From Acetatifactor muris (GTDB taxonomy: Bacteria > Bacillota > Clostridia > Lachnospirales > Lachnospiraceae), in contig JAMPHD010000004.1 in NCBI GenBank assembly GCA_023663635.1, positions 62,001 to 126,000 of the forward strand: a DNA stretch of 64,000 bases, read 5' to 3'. Below the pieces are notes generated by a model. That model did no database searches. It was given only the letters and a program-made list of their open reading frames with translations, and was not told where the DNA came from. Every line of letters starts with the position of its first letter. Within the stretch, counting starts at the first letter, position 1. Shown one piece after another: positions 45,223 to 54,722 of the stretch. A program made the translations under genes and the position numbers.

Positions 45223-46137
45223 TTATTTCTCCAGAGTAGTCACATAGTCCAGATTGCGCTCAAAGACCGAGCTGCCGAAACTCGCCGGCACCTCGCCGTT
45301 GATCAGGATCTGCACCCGGTTTACATTGCTCAATTCCGCGAGAGAGTTCACAATGGCATAGATGGAGACTTCCGTGGACACATTATTCACCACCGTCAGG
45401 AAACCCGCGTCCAGGTTCACATAACAGACTCCGTCCTGCGTGGTGACGCTGATGATCTTCACCTCCGGATTCACCGACGGATACAGTCCCTCCACCTTGC
45501 CGCTGGGTCCCGCGATCAGCTCCTCCACCACAAAGCGCTCCTTGGGTATGTTGGTGGAATAATATTTTTCCCGATAGGCCCCGATGAGCTTATCTCCATC
45601 CGAATTGGCAAAATAGAGTTTGACTCTGGCCGACTCGTAGGTATTGATCTCATTGCCGTCATTGTCGATGAAAAGGTCCGCGCTCATCAGCCCCACCACT
45701 TCTCCGGCATTGTCAAAGAGCTCATGGCCGTTGACCGTGATCCCCACGTAGCGCACACAGGAGAGCTGCGTCAGCGTCCGCACCACCGCCGCCCGCACCA
45801 ACACCTCCGTGGTAGCCGGCAGATTCAGATAGGATTCCCCCACATCTATGGCTAATTTTCCATCCGTGAGATTCATGGACAACACTTCAAATCCCATGGC
45901 CAGAGGCGCCTTGTACTCCAATTTGTCGGGTTGGACGGACAGACACTCCACCAACTCCTCCAACATGGCCTCATCCCCTGTGGCCTCCATGACGTGGGCA
46001 TGGCTCTCCACCTTGGTCTCGGAATTGCTCACCACATAAATCTGACAGATCTTCGCGTCGGACGGCTGCTCCGACCGACAGGCGGCCAATCCCACCATGA
46101 GCAGAAGACATCCCAACGCTCTCAAGCATTTTTTCAT
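45223..46137 (-). CDS. GerMN-domain lipoprotein
   Basis: 304 residues starting MKKCLRALGCLLLMVGLAACRSE with a lipobox at Cys20. Two GerMN (sporulation/germination) domains follow, each ending in a similar core: LTQLSCVRYVGITVNG and LAELSNVNRVQILING. GerM proteins act at the septum during engulfment and germination; two-domain lipoprotein forms bind peptidoglycan-associated partners. GGGAG lies eight bases before the ATG at 46137. It is 53 bases after the histidine kinase and one base before comEC. Confidence 0.9.
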   Translation of the reverse strand: MKKCLRALGCLLLMVGLAACRSEQPSDAKICQIYVVSNSETKVESHAHVMEATGDEAMLEELVECLSVQPDKLEYKAPLAMGFEVLSMNLTDGKLAIDVGESYLNLPATTEVLVRAAVVRTLTQLSCVRYVGITVNGHELFDNAGEVVGLMSADLFIDNDGNEINTYESARVKLYFANSDGDKLIGAYREKYYSTNIPKERFVVEELIAGPSGKVEGLYPSVNPEVKIISVTTQDGVCYVNLDAGFLTVVNNVSTEVSIYAIVNSLAELSNVNRVQILINGEVPASFGSSVFERNLDYVTTLEK

Positions 46138-46190
46138 ATAAAATACTCCCATGCGGCTCCGTATCCGCCGCCAAACTTTTTCACATTCCG

Positions 46191-47684
46191 CTATGACACG
46201 ATATAGTTCAGAGGAATCTTCACCGTAAAACAGGTACCCTCCCCTTCCACGCTGTCCACCATGAGGGTTCCTTTGTGTAACAGCACGGCGCTCTTGCTGA
46301 TGGCCAGACCCAGACCCGTGCCGCCAATCTCTCTGGAATGGGATTTGTCCACGCGGTAAAAACGCTCCCAGATATGGGCCAAAGCCTCCTCCGGTATACC
46401 GATTCCCGAGTCGCTGACCTTGAAGGTAAAGAACTGGTGGTCCGCGTCCAACTCTACCTTCACCCAACCGTGCTCTTTATTATATTTGATGGCGTTTTCC
46501 ACGAGATTGGTCATGATGAGCGTCATCTTGACCTCATCCACCTCCGCCGTCACGGGGCGCATACTCTCAAACACCACCTCCACATCCTTCTTGCGGGCGA
46601 TGGGCCGGAGACGTTTCAGGATCAGTTCCACCAACTCGTTGATATTGATGGCGGCAATGTTCATACCCTGCACCTTTTTGTCCATCTTCACCAATGCCAA
46701 CAGATCCGTGATGATGCGGTTTTCCCTGTCTATCTCGGACACGATATCTTCCATAAATTCCCGGTACAGCTCCGCCGGCGCGTTCTGCTCCGCGAGCAGG
46801 GAGTCCGCCAAAACCTTGACGGAAGTCATGGGAGTCTTGAGCTCATGGGACACATTGGCCACAAATTCCTGTCTGGACTCGTCCAACGCTCTCATACGCC
46901 CGAGCAGTTGGTTGAAAGCGTCCACGATATGTACGGTCTCGGCGTAATCAGACACGGAGATCTGCTCGTTGTCATATCCCGAATTGACACGTTCAATGGC
47001 CTGTGTGATGCGGTTGAAGGGTCTGGTCATCGCCACGGCGAAAACGATCGCCAAAGTCACGATGCCAATCGCCAACAGCGTCTCTATGATCACCACGCGG
47101 CGGTTCAGCATCTCCATCATCGCCACAATACTGCTGTTGGAAATACTGGTGAGCATGACTCCCGCCACCTCACCCTCCCCGCCGGCATTGGCGGTGGTGT
47201 CCGTGATCGGCGTGGTCATCTCGATGTAGCCGTGTTCCGGATCATAGTGGGACAGCGTCTCTCCCCGAAAACATTTGATGACCTCCTCGGAGATCATGAC
47301 CTTGCCCTCACTGATGCCATAGGTATCCTTCACGACCTTAAAATTGTTGTTGATGATCATTACCCGGCCCTCGTAGAGATTGGCCAACATCTCCAACTCC
47401 GCGTTGACCACATCCCTGGACGCCCGATAGATCTGCTCCTCCGAGCGGTAATTATCCATATAATCGTTACTGAGCAAATGGTTCGCCACGATCTTCAACT
47501 GGTTCTGCACCGTCGCGATGCGATGCTCCACGGCACGGTCCTCATAATTCTGCACGATCCCCACGCCTACCACGATGCCGGGGACGATCCCCATCACCAG
47601 CAAGACGGCAAAGATCTGCAGACGCAGACTCCTAAGCGGCATTTTCTGCCGTATCAGTTCAATTATTTTCCGTATCGTCTTCAT
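46191..47684 (-). CDS. Sensor histidine kinase, WalK-like
   Basis: About 497 residues from the ATG at 47684 (MKTIRKIIELIRQKMPLRSLR). Two membrane helices (IFAVLLVMGIVPGIVVGVGI and VIIETLLAIGIVTLAIVFAVAM) enclose an extracellular sensing domain of about 150 residues. Then come a HAMP domain, the phosphoacceptor box FVANVSHELKTPMTSV and an HATPase domain with NLVENAIKYN, DSGIGIPEE and GGTGLGLAIS. It begins 11 bases after the response regulator stop, a classic pair. A GTG at 47696 is a less likely start. Probable role: envelope stress or cell-wall control. Confidence 0.94.
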   Translation of the reverse strand: MKTIRKIIELIRQKMPLRSLRLQIFAVLLVMGIVPGIVVGVGIVQNYEDRAVEHRIATVQNQLKIVANHLLSNDYMDNYRSEEQIYRASRDVVNAELEMLANLYEGRVMIINNNFKVVKDTYGISEGKVMISEEVIKCFRGETLSHYDPEHGYIEMTTPITDTTANAGGEGEVAGVMLTSISNSSIVAMMEMLNRRVVIIETLLAIGIVTLAIVFAVAMTRPFNRITQAIERVNSGYDNEQISVSDYAETVHIVDAFNQLLGRMRALDESRQEFVANVSHELKTPMTSVKVLADSLLAEQNAPAELYREFMEDIVSEIDRENRIITDLLALVKMDKKVQGMNIAAININELVELILKRLRPIARKKDVEVVFESMRPVTAEVDEVKMTLIMTNLVENAIKYNKEHGWVKVELDADHQFFTFKVSDSGIGIPEEALAHIWERFYRVDKSHSREIGGTGLGLAISKSAVLLHKGTLMVDSVEGEGTCFTVKIPLNYIVS

Positions 47685-47695
47685 CCCCGGTCCCA

Positions 47696-48391
47696 CTAAT
47701 CATTCAAATAATAATACCCCACGCCCCATTTGGTGTGAACATATTTGGGCTCACTGGGATTGTCCTCGATCTTTTCGCGCAGTCTTCGGATATGTACGTC
47801 CACGGTGCGCACGTCACCCGGATAGTCCGCCCCCCATACCAGTTTCAGAAGGGCCTCTCTCCCGTACACCTTATTGGGATTGAGCATCAAAAGTTCCAAC
47901 ACTTCAAATTCCTTGGCCGTGAGACTGATCTCCCGGCTGCCGATGTAGACCCGCCGCCCCTCGCAGTCCAGACGCATATCCCCGTCCTCCACAAAGCGGC
48001 GACTCTCCGTCACTGCGGCCTTGGGCTCCACGCGCCGCATGATGGCCTTGATGCGGGCCTTTACCTCCAGGATATTAAAAGGTTTGGTGATGTAATCATC
48101 CGCGCCGTACTCAAGCCCCAGGATCTTATCCATATCATCCCCTTTGGCCGTGAGCATGATGATCGGCACATTGGAAAATTCCCTGATCTGCTGACACACC
48201 TCAAAGCCCGTGAGCTTGGGCAGCATCACATCCAGAAGAATGATATCGTACTTGTTGTTCCTGGCGTATTCCAAGGCCTCCTCGCCGTCATACGCGCAGT
48301 CCACCTGCAAATCGTCCTGTTCCAGACTGAAACGGATGCCTTTCACAATCAGTTTCTCATCGTCCACCACCAACACTCTCTTCTCCGCCAT
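47696..48391 (-). CDS. OmpR/PhoB-family response regulator, WalR-like
   Basis: 231 residues from the ATG at 48391, with GAGGGG six bases upstream. Receiver domain: VVDDEKLIVKGI, phosphoacceptor Asp in YDIILLDVMLPKL, MLTAKGDD, YITKPFNI. The C-terminal winged helix ends DVRTVDVHIRRLREKIED and WGVGYYYL. It pairs with the following histidine kinase. It starts 17 bases after comEA, so signalling and DNA-uptake genes share one operon. Confidence 0.95.
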   Translation of the reverse strand: MAEKRVLVVDDEKLIVKGIRFSLEQDDLQVDCAYDGEEALEYARNNKYDIILLDVMLPKLTGFEVCQQIREFSNVPIIMLTAKGDDMDKILGLEYGADDYITKPFNILEVKARIKAIMRRVEPKAAVTESRRFVEDGDMRLDCEGRRVYIGSREISLTAKEFEVLELLMLNPNKVYGREALLKLVWGADYPGDVRTVDVHIRRLREKIEDNPSEPKYVHTKWGVGYYYLND

Positions 48392-48408
48392 CTTGTTCCC
48401 CTCTTCTC

Positions 48409-49164
48409 TCATCTCACGGTGATCAGCTCTTTGATCCTGCCGTAAGCGTTCTCCTTGATTCCGGGCACATTCATGATGTCCTGTGCCTGCTCGAACACAC
48501 CGTTCTCCTCCCTGTAAGCCACGATGGCCTTCGCCTTGGCCTCACCAATCCCCGGCAGCTCACACAGAAGTCCCTCGTCCGCGGTATTGATATTGATCAG
48601 CCCCGAGGTCTCATCCTCCCGCGAAACGACTCCCGCATTCGCCTCCTCCCGGGTGGGAAAATACAGTTTCGTGCCGTCCGCCAAAGTCGCCGCCAGATTC
48701 ACCGCCTCGGCGGCTCCGTCCTCCGTCAGTCCCCCCGCGGCCTCCAACGCGTCCTGCACGCGGCTGCCCTCCGGAAGGCACACAACCCCCGGACTGTTCA
48801 CGGCCCCGCAGACATGAATATAAATGAGCGTTTCCGCATCGGACCGGATTGATCCGCCGGATGCCGTTTCCGCACCGGGCATCGCCCCCTGCGCAGAGCC
48901 GGATCCTCCGCCATCCCCCGCTCTGTCCGCGTCCGTCTCCATCGTCACAGGCTCACCCAACGGCAGAGTCAGCGCCCTGTCGGCCCGGCCGCATCCCGCC
49001 ATAAATAAACCAAACAGACACAGCAAAATACCGGCAGACCACAGGAACCTTCCGACGGCTTTCAGCCCGGCTCTCTGCCCTGCCTTCAGCCCGGTTCTCT
49101 GCCGGGCTTTCTGCCGGGCCTTCCGCCCGTTTTCCCGCCCTGTCCCTTTAACTTTTCCATCCAT
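48409..49164 (-). CDS. comEA: ComEA-type helix-hairpin-helix DNA receptor
   Basis: ComEA binds incoming DNA at the cell surface and hands it to ComEC. 251 residues from the ATG at 49164 (MDGKVKGTGRENGRKARQK), with GGAGAGG upstream. A long basic stretch of KARQ/LKAGQRAG repeats precedes one membrane helix (FLWSAGILLCLFGLFMAGC). Outside are an SLBB domain (IHVCGAVNSPGVVCLPEGSRV) and a C-terminal double HhH (LININTADEGLLCELPGIGEAKAKAIV). The Cys at the end of the helix could be lipidated but no standard signal peptide is seen. Confidence 0.93.
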   Translation of the reverse strand: MDGKVKGTGRENGRKARQKARQRTGLKAGQRAGLKAVGRFLWSAGILLCLFGLFMAGCGRADRALTLPLGEPVTMETDADRAGDGGGSGSAQGAMPGAETASGGSIRSDAETLIYIHVCGAVNSPGVVCLPEGSRVQDALEAAGGLTEDGAAEAVNLAATLADGTKLYFPTREEANAGVVSREDETSGLININTADEGLLCELPGIGEAKAKAIVAYREENGVFEQAQDIMNVPGIKENAYGRIKELITVR

Positions 49165-49237
49165 ATTCCTCTCCTCTCCGCCCCCCGCGGGGACTTTGGA
49201 AGAAAGGAATCGCCTTTTGCATTTGCTGACAATTTCT

Positions 49238-49266
49238 ATTGTAAAATAAACCCCTTGGATTATCAA
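49238..49266 (-). promoter_or_regulatory. Promoter of comEA-RR-HK-gerMN-comEC
   Basis: On the minus strand TTGATA (49266-49261), 17 bases, TACAAT (49243-49238), about 75 bp before the comEA start. It is in a clearly A+T-rich gap after the DMT-type gene. No ComK-like AAAA-N5-TTTT boxes are evident. Confidence 0.7.
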
Positions 49267-49315
49267 GCGGGGATTCCTCAATTTATAAATTTTTAAGTAT
49301 CGACTCCGGCCCCCT

Positions 49316-49747
49316 CTATTTCCACTTGAATACAATGATCCCCGCGATCGCCACCGCCATGCCGATGGCCTTGCGCCACTCCCAGGGCTGTTTCTCCACA
49401 CCGAACCACCCCATCAGTTCGATGACATAGGCCAGGGCGAGCTGCGCCACAACGATCAGCATCACCGCCTTCGCGGGGCCCAACATATCCATGCTGCGGA
49501 TGACCGTGTATGTGATAAAAGCGCCGATGACGCCTCCCAAGAGCATGTATTTGGGCTGCACGGAGAACACCTGCAGCAAAGATCCCCGCTCCGTCACGAA
49601 CCACGCCCCCAGACAGACGACCAACGCCGAGAGCTGCACAAAGGCGCTGGCGCTCCAAATGCCCGACGCCTTTGTGACTTGCGTGTTGAACACGCCCTGC
49701 ACACTCATCAATGCCCCGGATATCAATGCGATCAAAAAACCAACCAT
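49316..49747 (-). CDS. DMT-superfamily small transporter (YdcZ/DUF606)
   Basis: 143 residues with five hydrophobic segments: MVGFLIALISGALMSVQGVF, SASAFVQLSALVVCLGAWF, MLLGGVIGAFITYTVIRSM, AKAVMLIVVAQLALAYVIE and AIGMAVAIAGIIVF. This is one half-unit of the DUF606/EamA-like family; members often work as homo- or heterodimers. GGGAG lies nine bases before the ATG. Substrate is not known. Confidence 0.85.
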   Translation of the reverse strand: MVGFLIALISGALMSVQGVFNTQVTKASGIWSASAFVQLSALVVCLGAWFVTERGSLLQVFSVQPKYMLLGGVIGAFITYTVIRSMDMLGPAKAVMLIVVAQLALAYVIELMGWFGVEKQPWEWRKAIGMAVAIAGIIVFKWK

Positions 49748-49851
49748 ATTCAGATACTCCCTTCCCGACGGTCTGTTCCGCCATGCGAGTATCTTTCCCT
49801 ATGGTTGGTCTTCTTATTCAAACCGTTTTAAACCGATTCAGGCTCTTTCCG

Positions 49852-51279
49852 TCACTCCGATATCACCTGGGTGGCGATCTGTCCTGCCAGTTCCGATACC
49901 AGAGTCTCCACGTCAGCGCCGCCCCAGACCTTGGAGAACAGTACTTCCATCTGCAGTCGGAAATTACCCGTCTCCATCAGCTTGGGCAGGGATACGCTGT
50001 CCGCGTACTCCAATTTAAAGATCTGCGCCGGCCCGTTATCCGCGTCCGTGTCGATCAGCGCGGGCAGTTTGCCCGTCCTCTCATACAACTCCTCCGCCCG
50101 GTCCTGCACCAGCCATGCGGCAAATTCATTGGCCAGTTCCCGATGTTCGGAATAACCGTTCACCACCACCGCCCCCGTCACGGACAAAGACGCGCTGTCC
50201 AGTCTGCCGCTTATCTCAGGAACCGCCACGATACCCGACTCGTCACTGATATCGGGCATGGTGGCAATACCGTATTCATGGACAAAAGTACCGTCCCGTT
50301 TTGCCGTCTCCAGACGCCTGATGACATCCGTGGAGGCCACCGTAAACATAATTCTTCCGTCTATAAAATCCTGTATCACGGAGTCATAGGAGATGGTGTC
50401 CGACTCCATGGAAAAGAACTGGTTCAGCGCCTGATAGACTTTCAGGCACTCCACGGTGTGTTCATTATCGATATCGATCAGGGTCTTATCGTCTCCGCTT
50501 GCGCCTCCCACGATGAGATACCGCCCCACGATCCAATAATTGTAGGTGAGGTCAGACACATCCCACTTCATGATCTCCACACCCTCCGGCACATCAAAGG
50601 TGTCCGCGATATTTAAGAGCTGATCCAAGGTCTCCGGAACAGCGCTCATCAGTATTTCCTGAGCGCGGGCCGTCTCCTCGTCCGAGTATTCCTGCCCTTC
50701 CTCCACGGCACTCTCCGCATCCTCCGCGGCATCCTCCGCCAACTCCCTTCGGGCCTGCTGCAGAGCCCACTCCGTCAGATAAGTCTCATTGTAGACCAGA
50801 GCGGTTGTCTCAAAATATAGAGGGTAAGCTATATTTTTCCCGTGATAGCTCACGGCGTTTAAGGCCACCCGGGGAAAATTGTCCGTATTGCACACGCTGC
50901 CGCCATCCGAGGTCTCCACGGCCAGTCCGGCCAGATAAGCTTTCTCCAACGAGTCGTTTCCCATCAGATACAGATCCGGTATGCGCTCCGTGTGCAGGGA
51001 TGCCTGATTCACGGCCTCCAGATATTCGCTCTCGGAGGTCAAAACGGGAATCACCCGCACATCCCGCTCCTCACCAAAGTCCACCGCGGCGCTATTGATA
51101 AAACCGGTCATACTCTCATCCGTATACCAGAAATAGATCGTCTCCCTGTCGGCGCCGCCGAACCAAGTGTTCCTCTCCTCGTCCTCCAAAGGCCGCAGTT
51201 CCCCCGCCGCGCCGAAACAGATCGCCGCGGTGCCCAGAAGGAGCGCCGCCACCGACAAAATCCTATTTTTAAATTGCAT
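49852..51279 (-). CDS. Extracellular solute-binding protein, family 1-like
   Basis: 475 residues starting MQFKNRILSVAALLLGTAAICFGAAGELR, a signal peptide or N-terminal anchor without a clear lipobox. The body has the sugar-type binding protein pattern (ESEYLEAVNQASLHTERIPDLYLMGND, VIQDFIDGRIMFTVASTDVIRR, LANEFAAWLVQDRAEELYERTGKLPAL). An acidic insert rich in Glu/Ala (about 200-235) is unusual. No permease or ATPase is adjacent, so it is an orphan receptor or uses transporters elsewhere. It starts 20 bases after argD and may be carried on the arg transcript. Confidence 0.8.
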   Translation of the reverse strand: MQFKNRILSVAALLLGTAAICFGAAGELRPLEDEERNTWFGGADRETIYFWYTDESMTGFINSAAVDFGEERDVRVIPVLTSESEYLEAVNQASLHTERIPDLYLMGNDSLEKAYLAGLAVETSDGGSVCNTDNFPRVALNAVSYHGKNIAYPLYFETTALVYNETYLTEWALQQARRELAEDAAEDAESAVEEGQEYSDEETARAQEILMSAVPETLDQLLNIADTFDVPEGVEIMKWDVSDLTYNYWIVGRYLIVGGASGDDKTLIDIDNEHTVECLKVYQALNQFFSMESDTISYDSVIQDFIDGRIMFTVASTDVIRRLETAKRDGTFVHEYGIATMPDISDESGIVAVPEISGRLDSASLSVTGAVVVNGYSEHRELANEFAAWLVQDRAEELYERTGKLPALIDTDADNGPAQIFKLEYADSVSLPKLMETGNFRLQMEVLFSKVWGGADVETLVSELAGQIATQVISE

Positions 51280-51299
51280 GAATCTCTCTCCGTCCCAAT

Positions 51300-52493
51300 C
51301 TACAGCGATCCGACACAGCTCTCCAGAATCGCGATCATCTCGTCAATATGCTTTTCGGTGATGATGAGCGGCGGCACAAAGCGGATGATATCCGGTCCCG
51401 CGTTGATCAGCAACAGCCCCTTGTCCAGGGCTTTTGTGATCACATCACCCACGGGGCGGTCGAACCTCAGTCCCTGCATCAGTCCCGTGCCCCGGTGTTC
51501 CAAAATACAGTCGTAACGGCCGGCCAACTCCTTCAGGCATTTTTCCAGATAGGGAGCCACCTCACGCACATGTTCCACGATATGATCCCTCTCATAAATG
51601 TCCAACACTTTCCCCACTGCCGCAGCCGCCAACGGATTGCCTCCGTAGGTGGTGCCGTGGTCCCCTGCCGCCAGGGAATTTTGCGCCACCCGCTCCGTCA
51701 TCAGGAACGCTCCCACGGGTACACCGCAGCCCAGAGCCTTGGCGCTCGTCATGATATCCGGCTTGATGCCGTAGCGCTGCCACGCGTACATCCAACCGGT
51801 CCTTCCCATACCGCACTGCACTTCATCGAAAATGAGCAGAATATCCCTCTCGTCACAGAGCGCGCGCGCATTTTTCAGAAAATCCTCCGTGGCGGGATTT
51901 AGTCCGCCCTCGCCCTGCACCGGCTCCAGAATGATCGCGCAGGTCTTGTCCGTCACATGGCGTTCCACGCTCTCAAAATCGTTGAGTTCGGCAAATTGCA
52001 CCGTCCCGATCAGGGGCTCAAAGGGCTCCCTGTACTTGGGATTGCCCGTCACGGCCAGAGCGCCCATGGTCCTCCCGTGGAATGAATGGTTCATGGCGAT
52101 CAGTTCGTGATCCTTGGCGCCGTCCTTCAGCCACGCGTATTTCTTGGCCGCCTTGATGGCCCCCTCCAAGGCCTCCGTCCCGGAATTGGTAAAGAACACC
52201 CGATCCATCCCTGACGCCTTCTTTACCTTGCGGGCCGCCTCCACGGCGGGCACATTGTAATAATAGTTGGAGGTATGGATCAGCTTGTCGATCTGTCCCT
52301 TCAGCGCCTCGTCATACCCGGGATAATGATACCCCAAAGCGAACACGGCTATACCCGCCACAAAATCCAGATACCGCTTGCCGTCCGCGTCATATAAATA
52401 TACGCCCTCGCCCCGATCCAACACGATCTGATAGCGATTGTAAGTGTGGAGCAGATCCCGCTCCGCCTGCTCAATATATTCCTTCATATCCAT
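51300..52493 (-). CDS. argD: Acetylornithine aminotransferase
   Basis: ArgD converts N-acetylglutamate semialdehyde and glutamate to N-acetylornithine. 397 residues of class III PLP transaminases: FTNSGTEALEGAIKAAKKY, NHSFHGRTMGAL, LIFDEVQCGMGRTG and the PLP Lys in MTSAKALGCGVPVGAF. It follows argB by 15 bases in argC-argJ-argB-argD order. Confidence 0.96.
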   Translation of the reverse strand: MDMKEYIEQAERDLLHTYNRYQIVLDRGEGVYLYDADGKRYLDFVAGIAVFALGYHYPGYDEALKGQIDKLIHTSNYYYNVPAVEAARKVKKASGMDRVFFTNSGTEALEGAIKAAKKYAWLKDGAKDHELIAMNHSFHGRTMGALAVTGNPKYREPFEPLIGTVQFAELNDFESVERHVTDKTCAIILEPVQGEGGLNPATEDFLKNARALCDERDILLIFDEVQCGMGRTGWMYAWQRYGIKPDIMTSAKALGCGVPVGAFLMTERVAQNSLAAGDHGTTYGGNPLAAAAVGKVLDIYERDHIVEHVREVAPYLEKCLKELAGRYDCILEHRGTGLMQGLRFDRPVGDVITKALDKGLLLINAGPDIIRFVPPLIITEKHIDEMIAILESCVGSL

Positions 52494-52508
52494 GAGTCGA
52501 TCCCTCTC

Positions 52509-53390
52509 CTATTTGTCCTCGTCCGCAATGATAGCCGTCCCCACGCCCTCGTTGGTAAAGATCTCCAAAAGCAGACAATGAGGTATCCTGCCGTCCAGAA
52601 TATGTACCTTGTTCACGCCGTTTCGAACCGCCGAGGTACAGTTGGCCAGCTTGGGCAGCATTCCGCCCCCGATATAACCGCCCTCTATGAGTTCGTCCGC
52701 CTCACTGACATGCAGTCTGGAGATAAAGGAGGACTTGTCCTCCACATCCCGATAAAGCCCCTCGATATCCGTGAGGAACACCAGTTTATCCGCCCCCACT
52801 GCCTTGGCGATGGCACAGGCCGCGTCGTCCGCGTTGATATTATAGGTTTGAAAATCATCGTCCAATCCGATGGGCGCCACGATGGGCAGAAAATCTTTCT
52901 CCAAAAGATCATATAATACCTTGGGATCCACTCCCGTGATATCACCCACAAATCCGATATCCTCGCCGCCGGCGTATTTCTTCCGGACCTTCAAAAGGCC
53001 GCCGTCCTTGCCGCTGATCCCCACGGCCTTCACGCCGAGCTCCTGCACCATGGACACCAGACTCTTGTTCACCTTGCCAAGCACCATCTCCGCGATCTCC
53101 ATGGTCTCCTCGTCCGTGACGCGCAGACCGTTCACGAATTTGGGCTCCTTGCCCACCTTGCCCACCCAACGGCTGATCTCCTTGCCGCCGCCGTGGACGA
53201 TGATCGGCTTGAATCCCACCAGCTTTAAGAGCGTCACGTCCTTGATCACATTTTTTTGCAGTTCCTCGTTGCTCATGGCGCTGCCGCCATATTTTACCAC
53301 AATGATCTTGCGGTTAAACTTTTGAATATAGGGCAGGGCCTCGATGAGCACCTCCGCCTTCTTTAACACTTCCTGCATGTCCTTCTTCAT
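52509..53390 (-). CDS. argB: Acetylglutamate kinase
   Basis: ArgB phosphorylates N-acetylglutamate. 293 residues with [21 protein letters not shown] and the C-terminal [24 protein letters not shown] that is conserved in arginine-inhibited family members. GGAAAGG precedes the ATG at 53390; an alternative start is 53399. It lies 27 bases after argJ. Confidence 0.97.
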   Translation of the reverse strand: MKKDMQEVLKKAEVLIEALPYIQKFNRKIIVVKYGGSAMSNEELQKNVIKDVTLLKLVGFKPIIVHGGGKEISRWVGKVGKEPKFVNGLRVTDEETMEIAEMVLGKVNKSLVSMVQELGVKAVGISGKDGGLLKVRKKYAGGEDIGFVGDITGVDPKVLYDLLEKDFLPIVAPIGLDDDFQTYNINADDAACAIAKAVGADKLVFLTDIEGLYRDVEDKSSFISRLHVSEADELIEGGYIGGGMLPKLANCTSAVRNGVNKVHILDGRIPHCLLLEIFTNEGVGTAIIADEDK

Positions 53391-53417
53391 ATTTCGCACA
53401 CCTTTCCGTACTGACCT

Positions 53418-54653
53418 TTAAGAGCGATAGTCCGCATTGATCTTCACATAGTCATAGCTCAAGTCGCAGCCCCACGCCACGGCCTCCCCGGAGCCCATGT
53501 GCATGTCACAGGTCACCGTCACCTCCGGAGCGGAGAGGATCTTGGTGGCCGCCTCCTCGCTGTAGTCACAGGCGATACCCTTGTGGCACACATGGATCCG
53601 CCCATCAGAACTCTCAAAGTAAATATCCACATTCTCGGGATCAAACTGCGTCCCCGAGTATCCCAACGCGCAGAGGATCCGTCCCCAGTTGGCGTCATGT
53701 CCGAAGATCGCCGCCTTGGTCAGGGAAGAACCGATGACGGACTTCGCCAACGTGCGGGCTGCCGCCTTGTCTTCGGCTCCGATCACATGACATTCCAGAA
53801 GAGCCGTCGCGCCCTCCCCGTCTCCGGCCATCCTGCGGGCCAGATATGTGGTCACCCTGCGCAAAGCCTCACAAAAGGCATCGTAATCCTCTCCCTCCGC
53901 CGTGATCTCGGCATTGCCCGCCAACCCGTTGGCCAACAAAAGCAGCGTGTCATTGGTGGACGTGTCCCCGTCCACGCTGATCATATTAAAGGAATCCGTC
54001 ACATCGGCGCTCAGCGCTTTCTGCAGCATCTCCTTGGAGATATTCGCATCCGTGGTGACAAAGCCCAACATGGTACACATATTGGGATGGATCATGCCGG
54101 AACCCTTGCACATACCGCCCAGAGTGATGGTCCTTCCGCCAATCTCCACCTGCACCGCGATCTGCTTGTGCACCGTGTCTGTGGTCATGATGGCCTTGGC
54201 CGCGTCCTCCCCCGCCTGCGGGCCGGCCGCCTTGGCTTTTGCCAGTTTCTCAATGCCCGCCGCGAGACGGTCCGTAGGAAGCTGCGCTGCGATAACACCC
54301 GTGGAACACACCAGTACGGCTGACGCGGGCAGTCCCAATACCTTGCCCGCATGCTCCGCCACAAATCGGCAATTCTTCCTGCCCTGCTCCCCGGTCCCCG
54401 CGTTGGCGATGCCGGTGTTGACCACCACCGCCTGCGCGAACTCGGACCTCTCCACGATCTCCTTATCCCACAGCACGGGAGCCGCTTTCACCACATTGCT
54501 CGTGAAAGTCCCCGCCACCCGACAGGGCGCCGTGCTGTATACCAAAGCCATATCTTTTCTGTCGGGATATTTGACCGCGGCCTCCACACCCGCTGCCAAA
54601 AATCCCTCCGGAGCGGTGATGCCGCCCTCGATCTGTCTCACCTGCGCACTCAT
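53418..54653 (-). CDS. argJ: Bifunctional ornithine acetyltransferase/N-acetylglutamate synthase
   Basis: ArgJ transfers the acetyl group from acetylornithine to glutamate, recycling it. 411 residues from the ATG at 54653 (MSAQVRQIEGGITAPEGFLAAG). The self-cleavage site is visible as LGGMCKGSGMIHPNMCTMLGFVTTDA, where cleavage occurs before the Thr after MCTML-type sequence. Bifunctional members can also make acetylglutamate from acetyl-CoA. With ArgJ no separate ArgA or ArgE is required. Confidence 0.97.
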   Translation of the reverse strand: MSAQVRQIEGGITAPEGFLAAGVEAAVKYPDRKDMALVYSTAPCRVAGTFTSNVVKAAPVLWDKEIVERSEFAQAVVVNTGIANAGTGEQGRKNCRFVAEHAGKVLGLPASAVLVCSTGVIAAQLPTDRLAAGIEKLAKAKAAGPQAGEDAAKAIMTTDTVHKQIAVQVEIGGRTITLGGMCKGSGMIHPNMCTMLGFVTTDANISKEMLQKALSADVTDSFNMISVDGDTSTNDTLLLLANGLAGNAEITAEGEDYDAFCEALRRVTTYLARRMAGDGEGATALLECHVIGAEDKAAARTLAKSVIGSSLTKAAIFGHDANWGRILCALGYSGTQFDPENVDIYFESSDGRIHVCHKGIACDYSEEAATKILSAPEVTVTCDMHMGSGEAVAWGCDLSYDYVKINADYRS

Positions 54654-54722
54654 TCTCCATCCTCCCGTCTTCCCGTTCTCCAACTCCCCGCCGTCCGGCC
54701 GCAGCCTGTCCCTGCAGGAAAT

